From NCBI GenBank assembly GCA_944322835.1, contig CALUQF010000002.1, positions 1 through 38,488 of the forward strand: a stretch of DNA of 38,488 nucleotides, read 5' to 3'. This DNA is from Candidatus Gastranaerophilales bacterium (lineage in GTDB: Bacteria; Cyanobacteriota; Vampirovibrionia; Gastranaerophilales; Gastranaerophilaceae). The translations under genes were made by a program, and so were the position numbers. The first letter of the stretch is position 1. Every line of letters starts with the position of its first letter. Below the pieces are notes generated by a model that was given only the letters and a program-made list of their open reading frames with translations, was not told where the DNA came from and did not search any database. Positions 22,603-31,569 of the stretch are shown in pieces.

Positions 22603-24258
22603 ATGCGAAAACTAAAAGGAATTACAATTGATGGAGTGTGGCTGGGTGATAATGTCCGGATTAATGGACTGTTTAGGGCAATTTGTTCTCTTGCACCATT
22701 TGTTATGCCTGAATTTATCAGAACAATTAATTCTATTGATAAATTAGATGAGGCTATAAGTATAAATAAATTTAGTTTTCCAGATAATAATACTATAGAA
22801 ATAGAGTTTTCTAACAGTTCTATAAGCGGCTTAGCGGATTTGTATTTCCGTCTTGAAAATGGTGCTCCAAAGTTTGCGAATAGCAGACTAGTGCTCAATA
22901 ATACCGGGGTAAATGAGGGGGTAAATGGGGTAAAAGAAGAGGAAAATGCCGTAAGTGAAGATAATGTGTCTTTAAAAGAAACTGAAATTATTGATGCGGA
23001 GCAAAAGAACAATGTAATCTCTGCTACCAAGCAGGTGGAAGAAGATCGTTCGGAACCTGAACAAGAGGAATTAGAAGCTGCTGTGAATTTACCGGAAGAA
23101 TCTTGTGGAAATCAAGATTTTGAGGAGAATGCAATCAAGGAAGAGGTTGAGACAATAGAAAAAGTTGAAGATATTGCTGTTGAAAATATAGAAAATGATA
23201 TTAAACAGCAGGATGATATTGTTCAAACAAATAATGATGCAGGAATAACAAGAGATATGATATCCGGCATGGTTGATGAAATAATCGCAAAAGCGCCTAA
23301 TTTTACTCCTGCACCTATTCAGATACAGTTAATCCAGCCGGAGAGCGCAAATATACAGCAGCCAATTGTTATACAAAATACTGTTGAAAAGGAATCTCGG
23401 CCAGAAATAACAAACAGCATACCGGAAAAACAGCCTGAAAAGCAGGAAGAATCTCTTGAAGAGACTAAACAAACGGACGAAAATACAGATGTTTATGAGA
23501 TTATTGAGTCTCCGGCTGAAATATCCGATGAGCCCATAGAAGATGCAGCAGCAGCAGAAGAAGAAGAAGAAGAAGAAGAAGATATTCAAGCACAGGAAGA
23601 TGAGGTATTTAATGACGATGCCGAAGAGGAGTCTGATAATGGGTTAATAGAAGAGCCTCAAGAAACTATTTCAGAAGAGCCCGAAGAAGTTTCTGAAGAA
23701 ATGGATGCTGATGATACAGAAGAAATATCTGATGAAATAGAAGAAGATTTTGATGAGCCAATAGATATAGAAGATGAAGCAGTCGATATTGATACGGATG
23801 CTGACAATGGCATTGAGTGTGGAAACATTGAAAACGATTTAGAAGAAGACAATGATATTTTGGATTCAGCAAATGAAGAAGAAATTGGAGAATATCTTGC
23901 TGATTTCTATAAATCCGAAGATGATAGCGAGCAAGAAAATTCTATTCTGGATGAAAAGGCTAAAGATAATATTGCAATGCAAGCAATGCTTACAGAAATG
24001 ATGATGCTTAAGGAAGAGTTAAATAAGCTCAAGTCTGAGGCAGAAGAGACTGCTGAAAACAAAGAAAGTGTAAAGCCAACTCTGAGCGAGTTTTTTGGAG
24101 ACAATGAACCTCTATATAACGATATTGAAGATGAAGATGCCGATTTTAAGATTATGGCAGGCGGTACAAGAATAAATGCGAGTATATTGGATGAAGATAT
24201 GTTTATAGCAGGAAACAAATTATACAGATGGGGCGATACTCTCTATTTAGATGAATAA
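22603..24258 (+). CDS. Unknown, extremely acidic 551-aa protein
   Basis: Not recognised. A short folded N-terminal part (~1-100: LKGITIDGVWLGDNVRING, FSNSSISGLADLYFRLENGAP) and a compact C-terminal part (~500-551: LSEFFGDNEPLYNDIEDE, AGNKLYRWGDTLYLDE) enclose about 400 residues of Glu/Asp-rich, probably disordered sequence. A (GCA)4(GAA)8 triplet tract at 23545-23580 encodes four Ala and eight Glu. No signal peptide. The start follows AAGGATGGGTT. It overlaps the convergent TPR gene by 16 bases at their 3' ends. Confidence 0.8.
   Translation: MRKLKGITIDGVWLGDNVRINGLFRAICSLAPFVMPEFIRTINSIDKLDEAISINKFSFPDNNTIEIEFSNSSISGLADLYFRLENGAPKFANSRLVLNNTGVNEGVNGVKEEENAVSEDNVSLKETEIIDAEQKNNVISATKQVEEDRSEPEQEELEAAVNLPEESCGNQDFEENAIKEEVETIEKVEDIAVENIENDIKQQDDIVQTNNDAGITRDMISGMVDEIIAKAPNFTPAPIQIQLIQPESANIQQPIVIQNTVEKESRPEITNSIPEKQPEKQEESLEETKQTDENTDVYEIIESPAEISDEPIEDAAAAEEEEEEEEDIQAQEDEVFNDDAEEESDNGLIEEPQETISEEPEEVSEEMDADDTEEISDEIEEDFDEPIDIEDEAVDIDTDADNGIECGNIENDLEEDNDILDSANEEEIGEYLADFYKSEDDSEQENSILDEKAKDNIAMQAMLTEMMMLKEELNKLKSEAEETAENKESVKPTLSEFFGDNEPLYNDIEDEDADFKIMAGGTRINASILDEDMFIAGNKLYRWGDTLYLDE
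23545..23580 (+). repeat. Triplet microsatellite (GCA)4(GAA)8 inside the acidic gene
   Basis: Twelve perfect trinucleotide units in frame. Slippage would change the number of Ala/Glu residues without shifting the frame. Confidence 0.8.
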
Positions 24259-25571
24259 ATGGACTTTAACGGCACTTTCATTGTTCCTGCAAGTGTCTTA
24301 TATTTTTCATCTTTGTATAGGTAAATATCTATAACATATTGTTCCAGCTCTTTTTTAGTAAATATATTTTTGCCAAATACAATTTCCATATCCGGAGTTT
24401 CTCCGCCATTAGAATATAATGGAGATTTAGGGTTTGCATAAGTTATAGTTTTTGTCTCCCTGATTCTATCTTTTTGTCTTAATACAAAATCCGCTTTCAA
24501 ATGTTTGATATCATTATTTGAAATATTTTTTAATTTGTATTGTGCTCTCAATTTGTACTTAAACCAGAGCTTACGGACAATAAATGAATCCAGTTGTATT
24601 TCAATATCGTTCTTGTATATTACTTTGTTGTCTACGAAAATATCAATAGAATGAATTTTATATCTGTAATATTTTGCTAAAGCAGGTTTTCCTTCTAAAT
24701 CTGCAATATTAGCAGCTTTCATTAATGCTTTACTGTAAACTCCATAGTCGATATATTGTGGAATCTCATTCAAAAGCGGCTCAAAATATTTCACTGATTG
24801 AATAGGGTCTAAATCTGAATATACTATAGCAAGTTTGTATTCTATCTCATAATTATCTGGAGAGTATTCGGCAGCTTTTTTCAAAAATCTTACCGCATCA
24901 GAATTATATCCATTTTTTACCATAATGTTTGCTGTTTCTATATAGGCATTTGCAGCTCTTACATTGATTGATTTTTCAACCTCTTTATCTTTTTTTGAAA
25001 ACTTATCATAGTAAAAATCCGCTTTTTCGTAGCATTTTGCTGCGCTTAAGAATTTTCCGACAGAATAATATTTATCCCCTAGTACAATATATGCTCTAGT
25101 TTTAAACTTTATTAACGGTTTTGTTTGTAAATCTTTGATTGATTTTAATACCTCTATTGCCTCGTCAAATTTTTCCTGCTCAGCATAAACTTCTATTAGT
25201 CTTAAATATGGTGTATAAACGCCTGTTTTGGCTTTTTCTATTGCTAATTTATACGCATATTCCGCATTAAAGAAATCATTGGCTGTTGCATATAGATTCC
25301 CTACTTGCAAACAAACCGCATATTTTTTCGTTCTTAAATCCTTAGTTAAATCGGATTGAGTTACTATTTGCTTTGCCACCTTTTCATCCATTTTTAATTG
25401 TTCTTCCGGATTTACGTAAAGATTTTTAATCATTTCGCTTCTGGCATGCAATGATAGTAATATTGTGAATACAAGAGCACAGCCAAACGATATTGCTATG
25501 GTCCTTGCATATTCCATGAAGATAGCAGTAATTGTTTTTCTCTTAACTTTTTTTTTGTTATCCCTAATCAT
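24243..25571 (-). CDS. Membrane-anchored TPR protein, 442 aa
   Basis: A basic cytoplasmic N-terminus (DNKKKVKRKTITA), one membrane helix (~21-43, TIAISFGCALVFTILLSLHA), then tetratricopeptide-type repeats from ~80 to ~300 (e.g. VGNLYATANDFFNAEYAYKLA, GDKYYSVGKFLSAAKCYEKA). The last ~120 residues look like a beta-rich domain (IEIQLDSFIVRKLWFKYKLRAQYKLKN). Likely a protein-protein scaffold; partner unknown. It overlaps the MgtC gene by 8 bases upstream and the acidic gene by 16 bases downstream. Confidence 0.82.
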   Translation of the reverse strand: MIRDNKKKVKRKTITAIFMEYARTIAISFGCALVFTILLSLHARSEMIKNLYVNPEEQLKMDEKVAKQIVTQSDLTKDLRTKKYAVCLQVGNLYATANDFFNAEYAYKLAIEKAKTGVYTPYLRLIEVYAEQEKFDEAIEVLKSIKDLQTKPLIKFKTRAYIVLGDKYYSVGKFLSAAKCYEKADFYYDKFSKKDKEVEKSINVRAANAYIETANIMVKNGYNSDAVRFLKKAAEYSPDNYEIEYKLAIVYSDLDPIQSVKYFEPLLNEIPQYIDYGVYSKALMKAANIADLEGKPALAKYYRYKIHSIDIFVDNKVIYKNDIEIQLDSFIVRKLWFKYKLRAQYKLKNISNNDIKHLKADFVLRQKDRIRETKTITYANPKSPLYSNGGETPDMEIVFGKNIFTKKELEQYVIDIYLYKDEKYKTLAGTMKVPLKSIYSSK

Positions 25572-26286
25572 TTAGTTCCTGTAAGGTTATTGAAACCGGA
25601 TTAACTACACTTGTAATTAATTCATCGTACAATTCTTTCATTACATTTTTATTATTAAGAATGAAAAGCACGGTAACCTTGGATTTGTCCGGATTTTCAA
25701 TTAATTTCTTTGATGAAAAATCTGTTATATCACTAACTTTTGTCGATATTAAACCATAAACTTGTTTTACATCATCACTATTACAGTACACAGTGATTTT
25801 ACACCTTCTGATTTGTTTGCCGCTAGATGGTAAAAACTGTCTTTCAAAAATTCTGATAAGTGTTAATACGGCAACACTCAGAACTGTAGCTGTAACTGCA
25901 ATTCCATACATACCGGCTCCGCAGGCCATACCGATACTTGCTGCAATCCATAGAGTTGCTGCTGTAGTAAGCCCAAATACCATAGGGCCGTTACGCAGAA
26001 CTGTTCCGGCGCCGATAAAACCGATACCGGTTACAATTTGTGCCGCAACACGTGATGTATCACGAATACCGGTTGCATTGCTTATTATAATATTATCTCC
26101 TTGAGCAAAAGTTGGGAAGCCGTATATTGAAATTAACGTAAAAATACAGGCGCCAAGACAAACCAGTATATGAGTTCTTAAGCCTGCATATTTGTTTGTA
26201 AGTTCTCTTTCCAGTCCAAGCAAAAAGCCAAGCCCGAGCGCCATAAACAATCTTATTACAAATTCAGCGTTAAAAAATGATTCCAT
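25564..26286 (-). CDS. MgtC/SapB family membrane protein
   Basis: A 240-aa inner-membrane protein. The N-terminal MgtC domain has LGFLLGLERELTNKYAGLRTHILVCLGA, IRDTSRVAAQIVTGIGFIGAGTVL and GLTTAATLWIAASIGMACGAG. The soluble C-terminal ~85 residues resemble the ACT-like tail of longer MgtC proteins. Family members help survival at low Mg2+ and can inhibit ATP synthase in some pathogens; the role here is open. The start follows GGAGAG. It is the first gene of a unit with the TPR gene. Confidence 0.93.
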   Translation of the reverse strand: MESFFNAEFVIRLFMALGLGFLLGLERELTNKYAGLRTHILVCLGACIFTLISIYGFPTFAQGDNIIISNATGIRDTSRVAAQIVTGIGFIGAGTVLRNGPMVFGLTTAATLWIAASIGMACGAGMYGIAVTATVLSVAVLTLIRIFERQFLPSSGKQIRRCKITVYCNSDDVKQVYGLISTKVSDITDFSSKKLIENPDKSKVTVLFILNNKNVMKELYDELITSVVNPVSITLQELND

Positions 26287-26347
26287 TATTCTCTCTCTCC
26301 ATATGGAATATGATACACTATATAGAGTTAAAATACAATCTTAAGAG

Positions 26348-26376
26348 TAGTCAAATAATGGGATTTTGTGTATAAT
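26348..26376 (+). promoter_or_regulatory. Promoter of the dNTPase gene, leaderless arrangement
   Basis: TAGTCA (26348-26353), a 17-base spacer and TATAAT (26371-26376), with the ATG 6 bases further on. No Shine-Dalgarno lies between. Confidence 0.5.
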
Positions 26377-26382
26377 TTAGCT

Positions 26383-27414
26383 ATGGGAACAGAGTGTAAG
26401 ACAATAAAAGAAAGTTTAGAGCAGAGGGAATTAGAAATTTTAAGTCCTTATGCTACCAAGTGTCTTAATTCAAAAGGCAGAAAACGCCCGAGACAGGAAC
26501 ATTTTGAGATAAGAACCGCATTCCAGCGCGATAGGGATAAGATTCTTCATTCTAAATCTTTTAGACGGCTTAAACATAAGACACAAGTATTCTTAGCCCC
26601 TTATAATGACCATTTTAGAACCCGTCTTACTCATACGCTTGAAGTTGCCCAAATCGGAAGAACTATGGCAAGAGCTCTAAGGCTTAATGAGGATTTAGTA
26701 GAAGCGATTGCGCTCGGGCATGATTTGGGGCATACGGCATTTGGGCATTGCGGGGAGGGAACTCTTGATGAGCTTCTTCCTAACGGTTTTCATCATAATT
26801 TGCAGAGTGTAAGGGTTGTAGAAGTTTTAGAGGATATGAATCTTTGCAGGGAAACCGTTGATGGGATTTTAACCCATACTTGGGGGTATAAACCCAAAAC
26901 TCCTGAAGCACAGATTGTTCAGTACGCAGATAAAATTGCTTATATTAACCATGATATTGAGGATTCCATAAGAGCCGGTATAATTTCAGAGAATGATTTG
27001 CCGGAAGATTGCATAAAATACTTTTCTTCTAACCAGTCGGAAAGGCTCGGGAAAATGATTACAGATGTAATCGAAAGTTCAATGGATAAACCGAAGGTTA
27101 CGATGTCCGAGGAGGGGTGGTTTTACGTCACTAAACTAAGAACCTGGATGTTTGATAATGTTTATCTCGACCCTATTGCAAAGGCGGAAGAAAAAAAAGC
27201 TAAAAATATTATAAAATCACTGTTTGAGTATTATACAGATATGCTTGCGTCCTACTATGATAAAGAAGAAATTCCGCAGATTGTAACTGATTATATTTCC
27301 GGTATGACAGACCAGTATGCTATAAGAAGGTATAAGGATTTATTTATTCCGATGCCGTTTGCAGAAAAAACAAGTGATGATGCTTTGTTGAAGAAAGCGC
27401 GTGAGAGAAAATGA
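26383..27414 (+). CDS. dgt: Deoxyguanosinetriphosphate triphosphohydrolase-like HD protein
   Basis: A cytosolic HD-domain dNTP triphosphohydrolase that would release PPPi from dNTPs. At 343 aa it is the short form. The metal ligands follow the family pattern: His84 in RTRLTHTLEVAQ, His113-Asp114 in LGHDLGHTAFGH, and a later Asp in YADKIAYINHDIEDSIRAG. The N-terminal DRDKILHSKSFRRLKHKTQVF is also diagnostic. The ATG at 26383 is preferred over an in-frame ATG at 26368, which lies upstream of the -10 box. It overlaps the LipM-like gene by ATGA. Confidence 0.94.
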   Translation: MGTECKTIKESLEQRELEILSPYATKCLNSKGRKRPRQEHFEIRTAFQRDRDKILHSKSFRRLKHKTQVFLAPYNDHFRTRLTHTLEVAQIGRTMARALRLNEDLVEAIALGHDLGHTAFGHCGEGTLDELLPNGFHHNLQSVRVVEVLEDMNLCRETVDGILTHTWGYKPKTPEAQIVQYADKIAYINHDIEDSIRAGIISENDLPEDCIKYFSSNQSERLGKMITDVIESSMDKPKVTMSEEGWFYVTKLRTWMFDNVYLDPIAKAEEKKAKNIIKSLFEYYTDMLASYYDKEEIPQIVTDYISGMTDQYAIRRYKDLFIPMPFAEKTSDDALLKKARERK

Positions 27415-28055
27415 AATATCTTGGATACAGCATAAATTCTGGTGCTGAAAATATGCGCTTAGATTCTCTTATGCTTGAAAAAGCTATAGAAAATCAGCTT
27501 GAAGAGTCTCAAATTAGACTTTACGGCTGGGCGCCAAGGTGCATTTCTCTTGGAAGAAATCAAAAAGGAGATTTTTTAACCGGCGAAGTCGATATCGTAA
27601 GAAGATTAACAGGCGGAAGGGCATTATTGCATGATAATGAAATTACTTACTGTTATGTGGGAAAAGCCGGAGATAAAGAAAGTGTATTAGAGTCATATAA
27701 AAAAATATCTTCTATATTGATAGATTTTTTTAAGACATTAGGGCTTGAGCTTGAAATTGGCGGAAACAAAAAGGTTTCTACCCATTATGATTATTGCATG
27801 CTTTTATCAACCGGCGCCGATGTCTGTTATCAGGGGGAAAAGATTATCGGCTCAGCCCAATGCCGCAAAAATGGTTATATTTTGCAGCACGGCTCAATTT
27901 TGTTCGGGTATGATAAAGAATTCCTTGAAAAGCTTTTTCATGAAGAAGTTAAGGGCATAATAACCGTAAAAGAATTACTCCCTGAAATTACCAAAGAAGA
28001 ATTTGTGGAAAAATTCTCCCTATTTCTTACTAACCCAGTTTTCCAGAATTCTTAA
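27411..28055 (+). CDS. LipM-like octanoyltransferase / lipoate-protein ligase family
   Basis: A biotin/lipoate A/B ligase-family protein of 214 aa. RRLTGGRALLH (64-74) and GEKIIGSAQ (142-150, with conserved Lys144) followed by QHGSIL form the lipoyl-binding pocket. Cys129 aligns with the acyl-carrying cysteine of Bacillus LipM when KIIGSAQ is used as anchor, favouring octanoyl transfer from acyl carrier protein over ATP-dependent lipoate ligation. No lipA is nearby. It is coupled to the dNTPase gene, and its 3' end overlaps convergent glmU by 36 bases. Confidence 0.85.
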   Translation: MKYLGYSINSGAENMRLDSLMLEKAIENQLEESQIRLYGWAPRCISLGRNQKGDFLTGEVDIVRRLTGGRALLHDNEITYCYVGKAGDKESVLESYKKISSILIDFFKTLGLELEIGGNKKVSTHYDYCMLLSTGADVCYQGEKIIGSAQCRKNGYILQHGSILFGYDKEFLEKLFHEEVKGIITVKELLPEITKEEFVEKFSLFLTNPVFQNS

Positions 28056-29294
28056 CGGCGCTCTCGTTATTGCAAGAGCCCAGGCGGGTAAATCCTTGGT
28101 TATGACACTTAATGCCCCGACATTAGCACCTTCTTCAATTGTTACAGGTGCTACAAGAACCGAGTTTGAACCTATTTTTACATTATCTTTGATAATCGTT
28201 TTGCTTTTAACTTTGGTTAGCGGATTGTAATTTGCCGTAATCGTTCCCGCGCCCACATTTACATTTGAGCCGATTTCGCTGTCGCCTAAATATGTTAAGT
28301 GGCAGGCATTTGTATGTGATTTAATAGTTGTCTTTTTGACTTCTACAAAGTTTCCGACTTTTACATAATCCTCCAGAACAACATCTCCTCTCAGGTGCGC
28401 ATAAGGCCCTATTTTACAGTGAGAGCCGATTTTATTTTTGCCGTTTATATAACATGAGGGGTAAATTACAGTATCTGCTCCGATTTCTGTTTCGGGACTT
28501 ATCCAGGTTGTTTCAGGATCAATGATTGTAACACCGTTATCAAGGTGATGTTTTACGACTCTGCGGTTTAATAATTTATACGCTTCTGCTAAGTTTGCCT
28601 TAGAATTTATACCAAAAATTTCTTCGTTATTTTTTAGAGTATAAGCATTTACCCTAAGTTTATTTTCATTTCCCCATTTGATAATATCTGTTAAATAATA
28701 TTCACCCTGTGCGTTATTAGTCTTTAGCTCTGAAAATGCAGCCTTAATTTTCCCCCAGTTTACGCAATAAATACCAGCGTTGATTTCTTTAACGGCTTTT
28801 TGTTCAGCCGTAGCGTCTTTTTCTTCAACTATTGAATTAAGCGTTCCGTCAGAATTTCTTATGATTCTTCCGTAATTTGCAGGATTATCAAAAATCGCAC
28901 TCATTACAGTAATATCAGAATTATTACTTTTATGAAATTCAATGAACTCCTTTAAAGTTTCAGATGTAATAAGAGGGGTATCTCCGCATAAAATAACAGC
29001 TTCGCCAACAAATTCGCTAAGGTAAGGAAGAACCATGCTTACAGCGTGACCTGTTCCTAATTGAGGACTTTGGAGAACACATTTTGAATTCTCATAATTA
29101 GATTTTACATAATTTTCAACTTCTTCTGCCTGATGTCCGACAATAATATAATTTTCATCAACAAGTTTTGTGCCATTTACCGCATCAATTACATATCCTA
29201 AAAGCGCTTTATCAAAAATAGTATGCAAAACCTTAGGCGTATCGGATTTCATTCTTGTACCTTTACCAGCCCCTAAAATTATTGATTTAATCAT
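28020..29294 (-). CDS. glmU: Bifunctional GlcNAc-1-phosphate uridyltransferase / GlcN-1-phosphate acetyltransferase GlmU
   Basis: Makes UDP-GlcNAc for peptidoglycan and LPS. The N-terminal nucleotidyltransferase shows LGAGKGTRMKSDTPKVLH (7-24), QLGTGHA and LCGDTPLI; the C-terminal part is a left-handed beta-helix with NACHLTYLGDSEIGSNVNVGAG. That His matches the catalytic His of E. coli GlmU. At 424 aa it is a little shorter than the usual ~455. GGAG precedes the ATG. Confidence 0.96.
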   Translation of the reverse strand: MIKSIILGAGKGTRMKSDTPKVLHTIFDKALLGYVIDAVNGTKLVDENYIIVGHQAEEVENYVKSNYENSKCVLQSPQLGTGHAVSMVLPYLSEFVGEAVILCGDTPLITSETLKEFIEFHKSNNSDITVMSAIFDNPANYGRIIRNSDGTLNSIVEEKDATAEQKAVKEINAGIYCVNWGKIKAAFSELKTNNAQGEYYLTDIIKWGNENKLRVNAYTLKNNEEIFGINSKANLAEAYKLLNRRVVKHHLDNGVTIIDPETTWISPETEIGADTVIYPSCYINGKNKIGSHCKIGPYAHLRGDVVLEDYVKVGNFVEVKKTTIKSHTNACHLTYLGDSEIGSNVNVGAGTITANYNPLTKVKSKTIIKDNVKIGSNSVLVAPVTIEEGANVGALSVITKDLPAWALAITRAPLRILENWVSKK

Positions 29295-29369
29295 GATTTG
29301 TCTCCTCTATAGCTTTATCATAGCATAAAGCAGTTTTATTTTTATACATAATGGAAAACTAATGTTTTA

Positions 29370-30671
29370 TTATAAATCATCTGCAAGATCAAATTCTTCA
29401 TCATTAACTTCTCTAAGAAAATTTGTCCAGCTGTTGTAATACTCTGCTAGGGCCTGTGAATACCCGATTATTATTGATTTATATGACTGTTTCATAACAA
29501 TCAATGATGTTATATCAGATTTTCCTGTTTCATAACTTTCTTTTGAAGTTTCTATGAGTTGTTCAGAACCTTTAACAATTTTGGTTTCATAATGATTTAA
29601 GTTGTCAGCGGCTGTTAAAAATCTTTCATAGGCTGCACTAACATCTTTTATTGCTTTATTTTTTACCGAGTTGTATTTGAGTTCCGCTTGTTTTAACTGT
29701 AATGCTGCATTTTGAATCTCGGGAGAATAGTTGTAAAATAAAGGAATATTAACAATACTGGCTCCTGCATATGCTCCATTATTAAAATTGCCATTATCAG
29801 CATATTGAGACGGTTTATATGCATATCCTCCGGTTAATTGTATATCCGGGATTCTTTGTCTTGCAACCACTGTTAGATTTTTTTCTGCTATATCAATCTG
29901 TTGTTTACTTATTTTGATGTCGAATCTGTTCTCTAAAGCTTTTTGTATAATCTCATCAAAGCTTGGGAAATTATAATCTGGCGGCGGAGTAAGCATTTCT
30001 TCAAAATTATTTTCTTCTGAAAAAATTTTATCCATACTATCATAAATTATATTATTGGGATCATTAATTACTTTATTAAAATTCGATAACGCGCTGTTTA
30101 CATTTACTTTTGCCGTGTTTACCTGTGTAATAAGCTGATTAAGCGCAATTTCGGCCTGAATTGAATCTATATCAGGTGCATTATGTGCTTTTACCCGATT
30201 TTTTGCAATGCTTAATAATTCCTCTTGAAGTTCTTTTTGCTGTTCAAGAGTATAAAGTATGGATTTTGCTGCAACTAGATTTATATAAGCCTCTCTTACA
30301 TCCATCTTTAAGTCAAATGTTGTATAATCCAGATTTTTTTCTGCAAGTTTTAGAGTTGATTCTGCAAGATTCTTTCTGGCTTTTCTTTTAGCAATTTCAA
30401 TATTTTCGCTAAATCCTAACTGCCTGGGCTCACTCCGACCGGCTGCTCCCATAAAATAAAAGGCATCAAAAGATGGGTTTTGTAACCGGTTTGCTGCTCT
30501 TATATTGTTTTTTGCGATATTTACATTAATAGATGCAGCTTGTAAATCAATATTATTTTTTAAAGCTGCTTGAATTGCTTCATTCAAATAAACCTTTTGA
30601 ACACTTTCTGCTGCTATTACAGAAGGCACAATAAAAAGTATAAATATAATTGAACAAAGCACTTTCTTCAT
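29370..30671 (-). CDS. TolC-family outer-membrane efflux protein (CzcC/CusC-like)
   Basis: A 433-aa protein with a signal peptide (MKKVLCSIIFILFIVPSVIA). Two similar halves of long alpha-helices (VYLNEAIQAALKNNIDLQAA in the first, FDEIIQKALENRFDIKISKQQ in the second) are typical of trimeric TolC channels that take substrates across the outer membrane. The RxxARxNLAES and late GKSDITSLI segments recall the CzcC-type subgroup. It stands alone, away from a pump gene. A TATAAT box (30685-30680) lies 8 bases before the ATG with no Shine-Dalgarno, so its mRNA may be leaderless or nearly so. Confidence 0.88.
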   Translation of the reverse strand: MKKVLCSIIFILFIVPSVIAAESVQKVYLNEAIQAALKNNIDLQAASINVNIAKNNIRAANRLQNPSFDAFYFMGAAGRSEPRQLGFSENIEIAKRKARKNLAESTLKLAEKNLDYTTFDLKMDVREAYINLVAAKSILYTLEQQKELQEELLSIAKNRVKAHNAPDIDSIQAEIALNQLITQVNTAKVNVNSALSNFNKVINDPNNIIYDSMDKIFSEENNFEEMLTPPPDYNFPSFDEIIQKALENRFDIKISKQQIDIAEKNLTVVARQRIPDIQLTGGYAYKPSQYADNGNFNNGAYAGASIVNIPLFYNYSPEIQNAALQLKQAELKYNSVKNKAIKDVSAAYERFLTAADNLNHYETKIVKGSEQLIETSKESYETGKSDITSLIVMKQSYKSIIIGYSQALAEYYNSWTNFLREVNDEEFDLADDL

Positions 30672-30714
30672 AATATTTAATTATATCATGAGAAATTTTC
30701 CTCAAAAAATAAAC

Positions 30715-31047
30715 TTAGATTCGACTTACAACTAAAGCAAACAGTGAAAGCAGAATAGAACCTATAAGTGCGCTTAAAAATCCTTCAACCGCAAACCCAG
30801 GCGCTATCCAGCCTGCAAGCATAAGCATCAGAGCATTTATTACAAGACTAAACAGACCGAGGGTAATTACTGTTACAGGCAGCGCGATTAATTGTATCAA
30901 TGGTTTTATGAATGTATTAATCAATGCAAGTATGATACATACAAACATAGCGCTAATAAAATTATCAACCTCAATCCCCGGTACTATCCATGAAACAAAA
31001 ACTATTAATAATGCATAAATAACCCATTTGAAAAATATGTTAACCAT
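30715..31047 (-). CDS. Phage holin family 4 (PF04020, YvlD-like) membrane protein
   Basis: A 110-aa, four-helix membrane protein. The family pattern is clear: SWIVPGIEVDNFISAMFVCIILALINTFIKPL and LPVTVITLGLFSLVINALMLMLAGWIAPGFAV. Most members are chromosomal proteins of unknown function, not phage holins. AGGAGG precedes the start. No phage genes are nearby. Confidence 0.93.
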   Translation of the reverse strand: MVNIFFKWVIYALLIVFVSWIVPGIEVDNFISAMFVCIILALINTFIKPLIQLIALPVTVITLGLFSLVINALMLMLAGWIAPGFAVEGFLSALIGSILLSLFALVVSRI

Positions 31048-31110
31048 TTTATCCTCCTATATTTTAATTTTTAGACAAAGATAAATAATTTCAATGGCCT
31101 TTTAGATATA

Positions 31111-31141
31111 AAAAAAGACATCCTTAAGGATGTCTTTTTTT
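31111..31141. terminator. Bidirectional terminator
   Basis: Palindrome GACATCCTTAAGGATGTC (31117-31134) flanked by A6 and T7, directly after the stop of the 31144-31434 gene. Confidence 0.85.
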
Positions 31142-31143
31142 AG

Positions 31144-31434
31144 TTATTTTTTTTCACCTATTGGAGCAAAAGGAGTAAAATAGTCTTTCCCGTAATCTTT
31201 TTTCTCGGGAGAAGGCATGTTTTTCATAACGTTTCTATTTTCTGTATATTGCTTTATATAAGTGTCTGAGCTTTCTGTTTTTGGAGCGTTAATAGCTGTT
31301 CTAGGCGGATAAAATTCGTACATTCCTTTCTCGTTATGAATAAATTCTTCCATCGGATTTACGGCTTTTTTTACTTCCTTTGGTGTAATTTTCTTTGCCT
31401 GGAAGTTCATGAATGATACTTTTGAAATTTGCAT
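31144..31434 (-). CDS. Unknown 96-aa protein with VSFxxFQA-type N-terminus
   Basis: Not recognised. It opens MQISKVSFMNFQAKKITPKE, then a charged, proline-containing chain without membrane segments or cysteines. The opening resembles the AVSFQG segment at the end of the N-terminal extension of the MalQ-like protein. The ATG is chosen for AAAGGA 7 bases upstream; an earlier in-frame ATG at 31512 lies in the terminator of the neighbouring gene. A terminator follows at once. Confidence 0.75.
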   Translation of the reverse strand: MQISKVSFMNFQAKKITPKEVKKAVNPMEEFIHNEKGMYEFYPPRTAINAPKTESSDTYIKQYTENRNVMKNMPSPEKKDYGKDYFTPFAPIGEKK

Positions 31435-31490
31435 TGTTTTTTCCTTTCTTTTTGTACTTAGATTAAAACTCAAAAAAATAAAATTTGCTA

Positions 31491-31552
31491 AAAAAAGAAA
31501 AAGATTTATCAAAACTTAACATTGAATTGATATTGTTGATAAATCTTTTTCT
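31491..31552 (-). terminator. Terminator of the 31570-31818 gene
   Basis: A perfect 16-bp stem, AGAAAAAGATTTATCA (31496-31511) with TGATAAATCTTTTTCT (31537-31552), and a 25-base loop. On the minus strand a T run follows. The stem is AT-rich but long. Confidence 0.65.
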
Positions 31553-31569
31553 ACTTCTTTGATAAAAAT

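Noticed and set aside
30715-31047. Prophage, because of the holin-family protein
   Set aside because: PF04020 proteins are common chromosomal membrane proteins, and no other phage gene is present.
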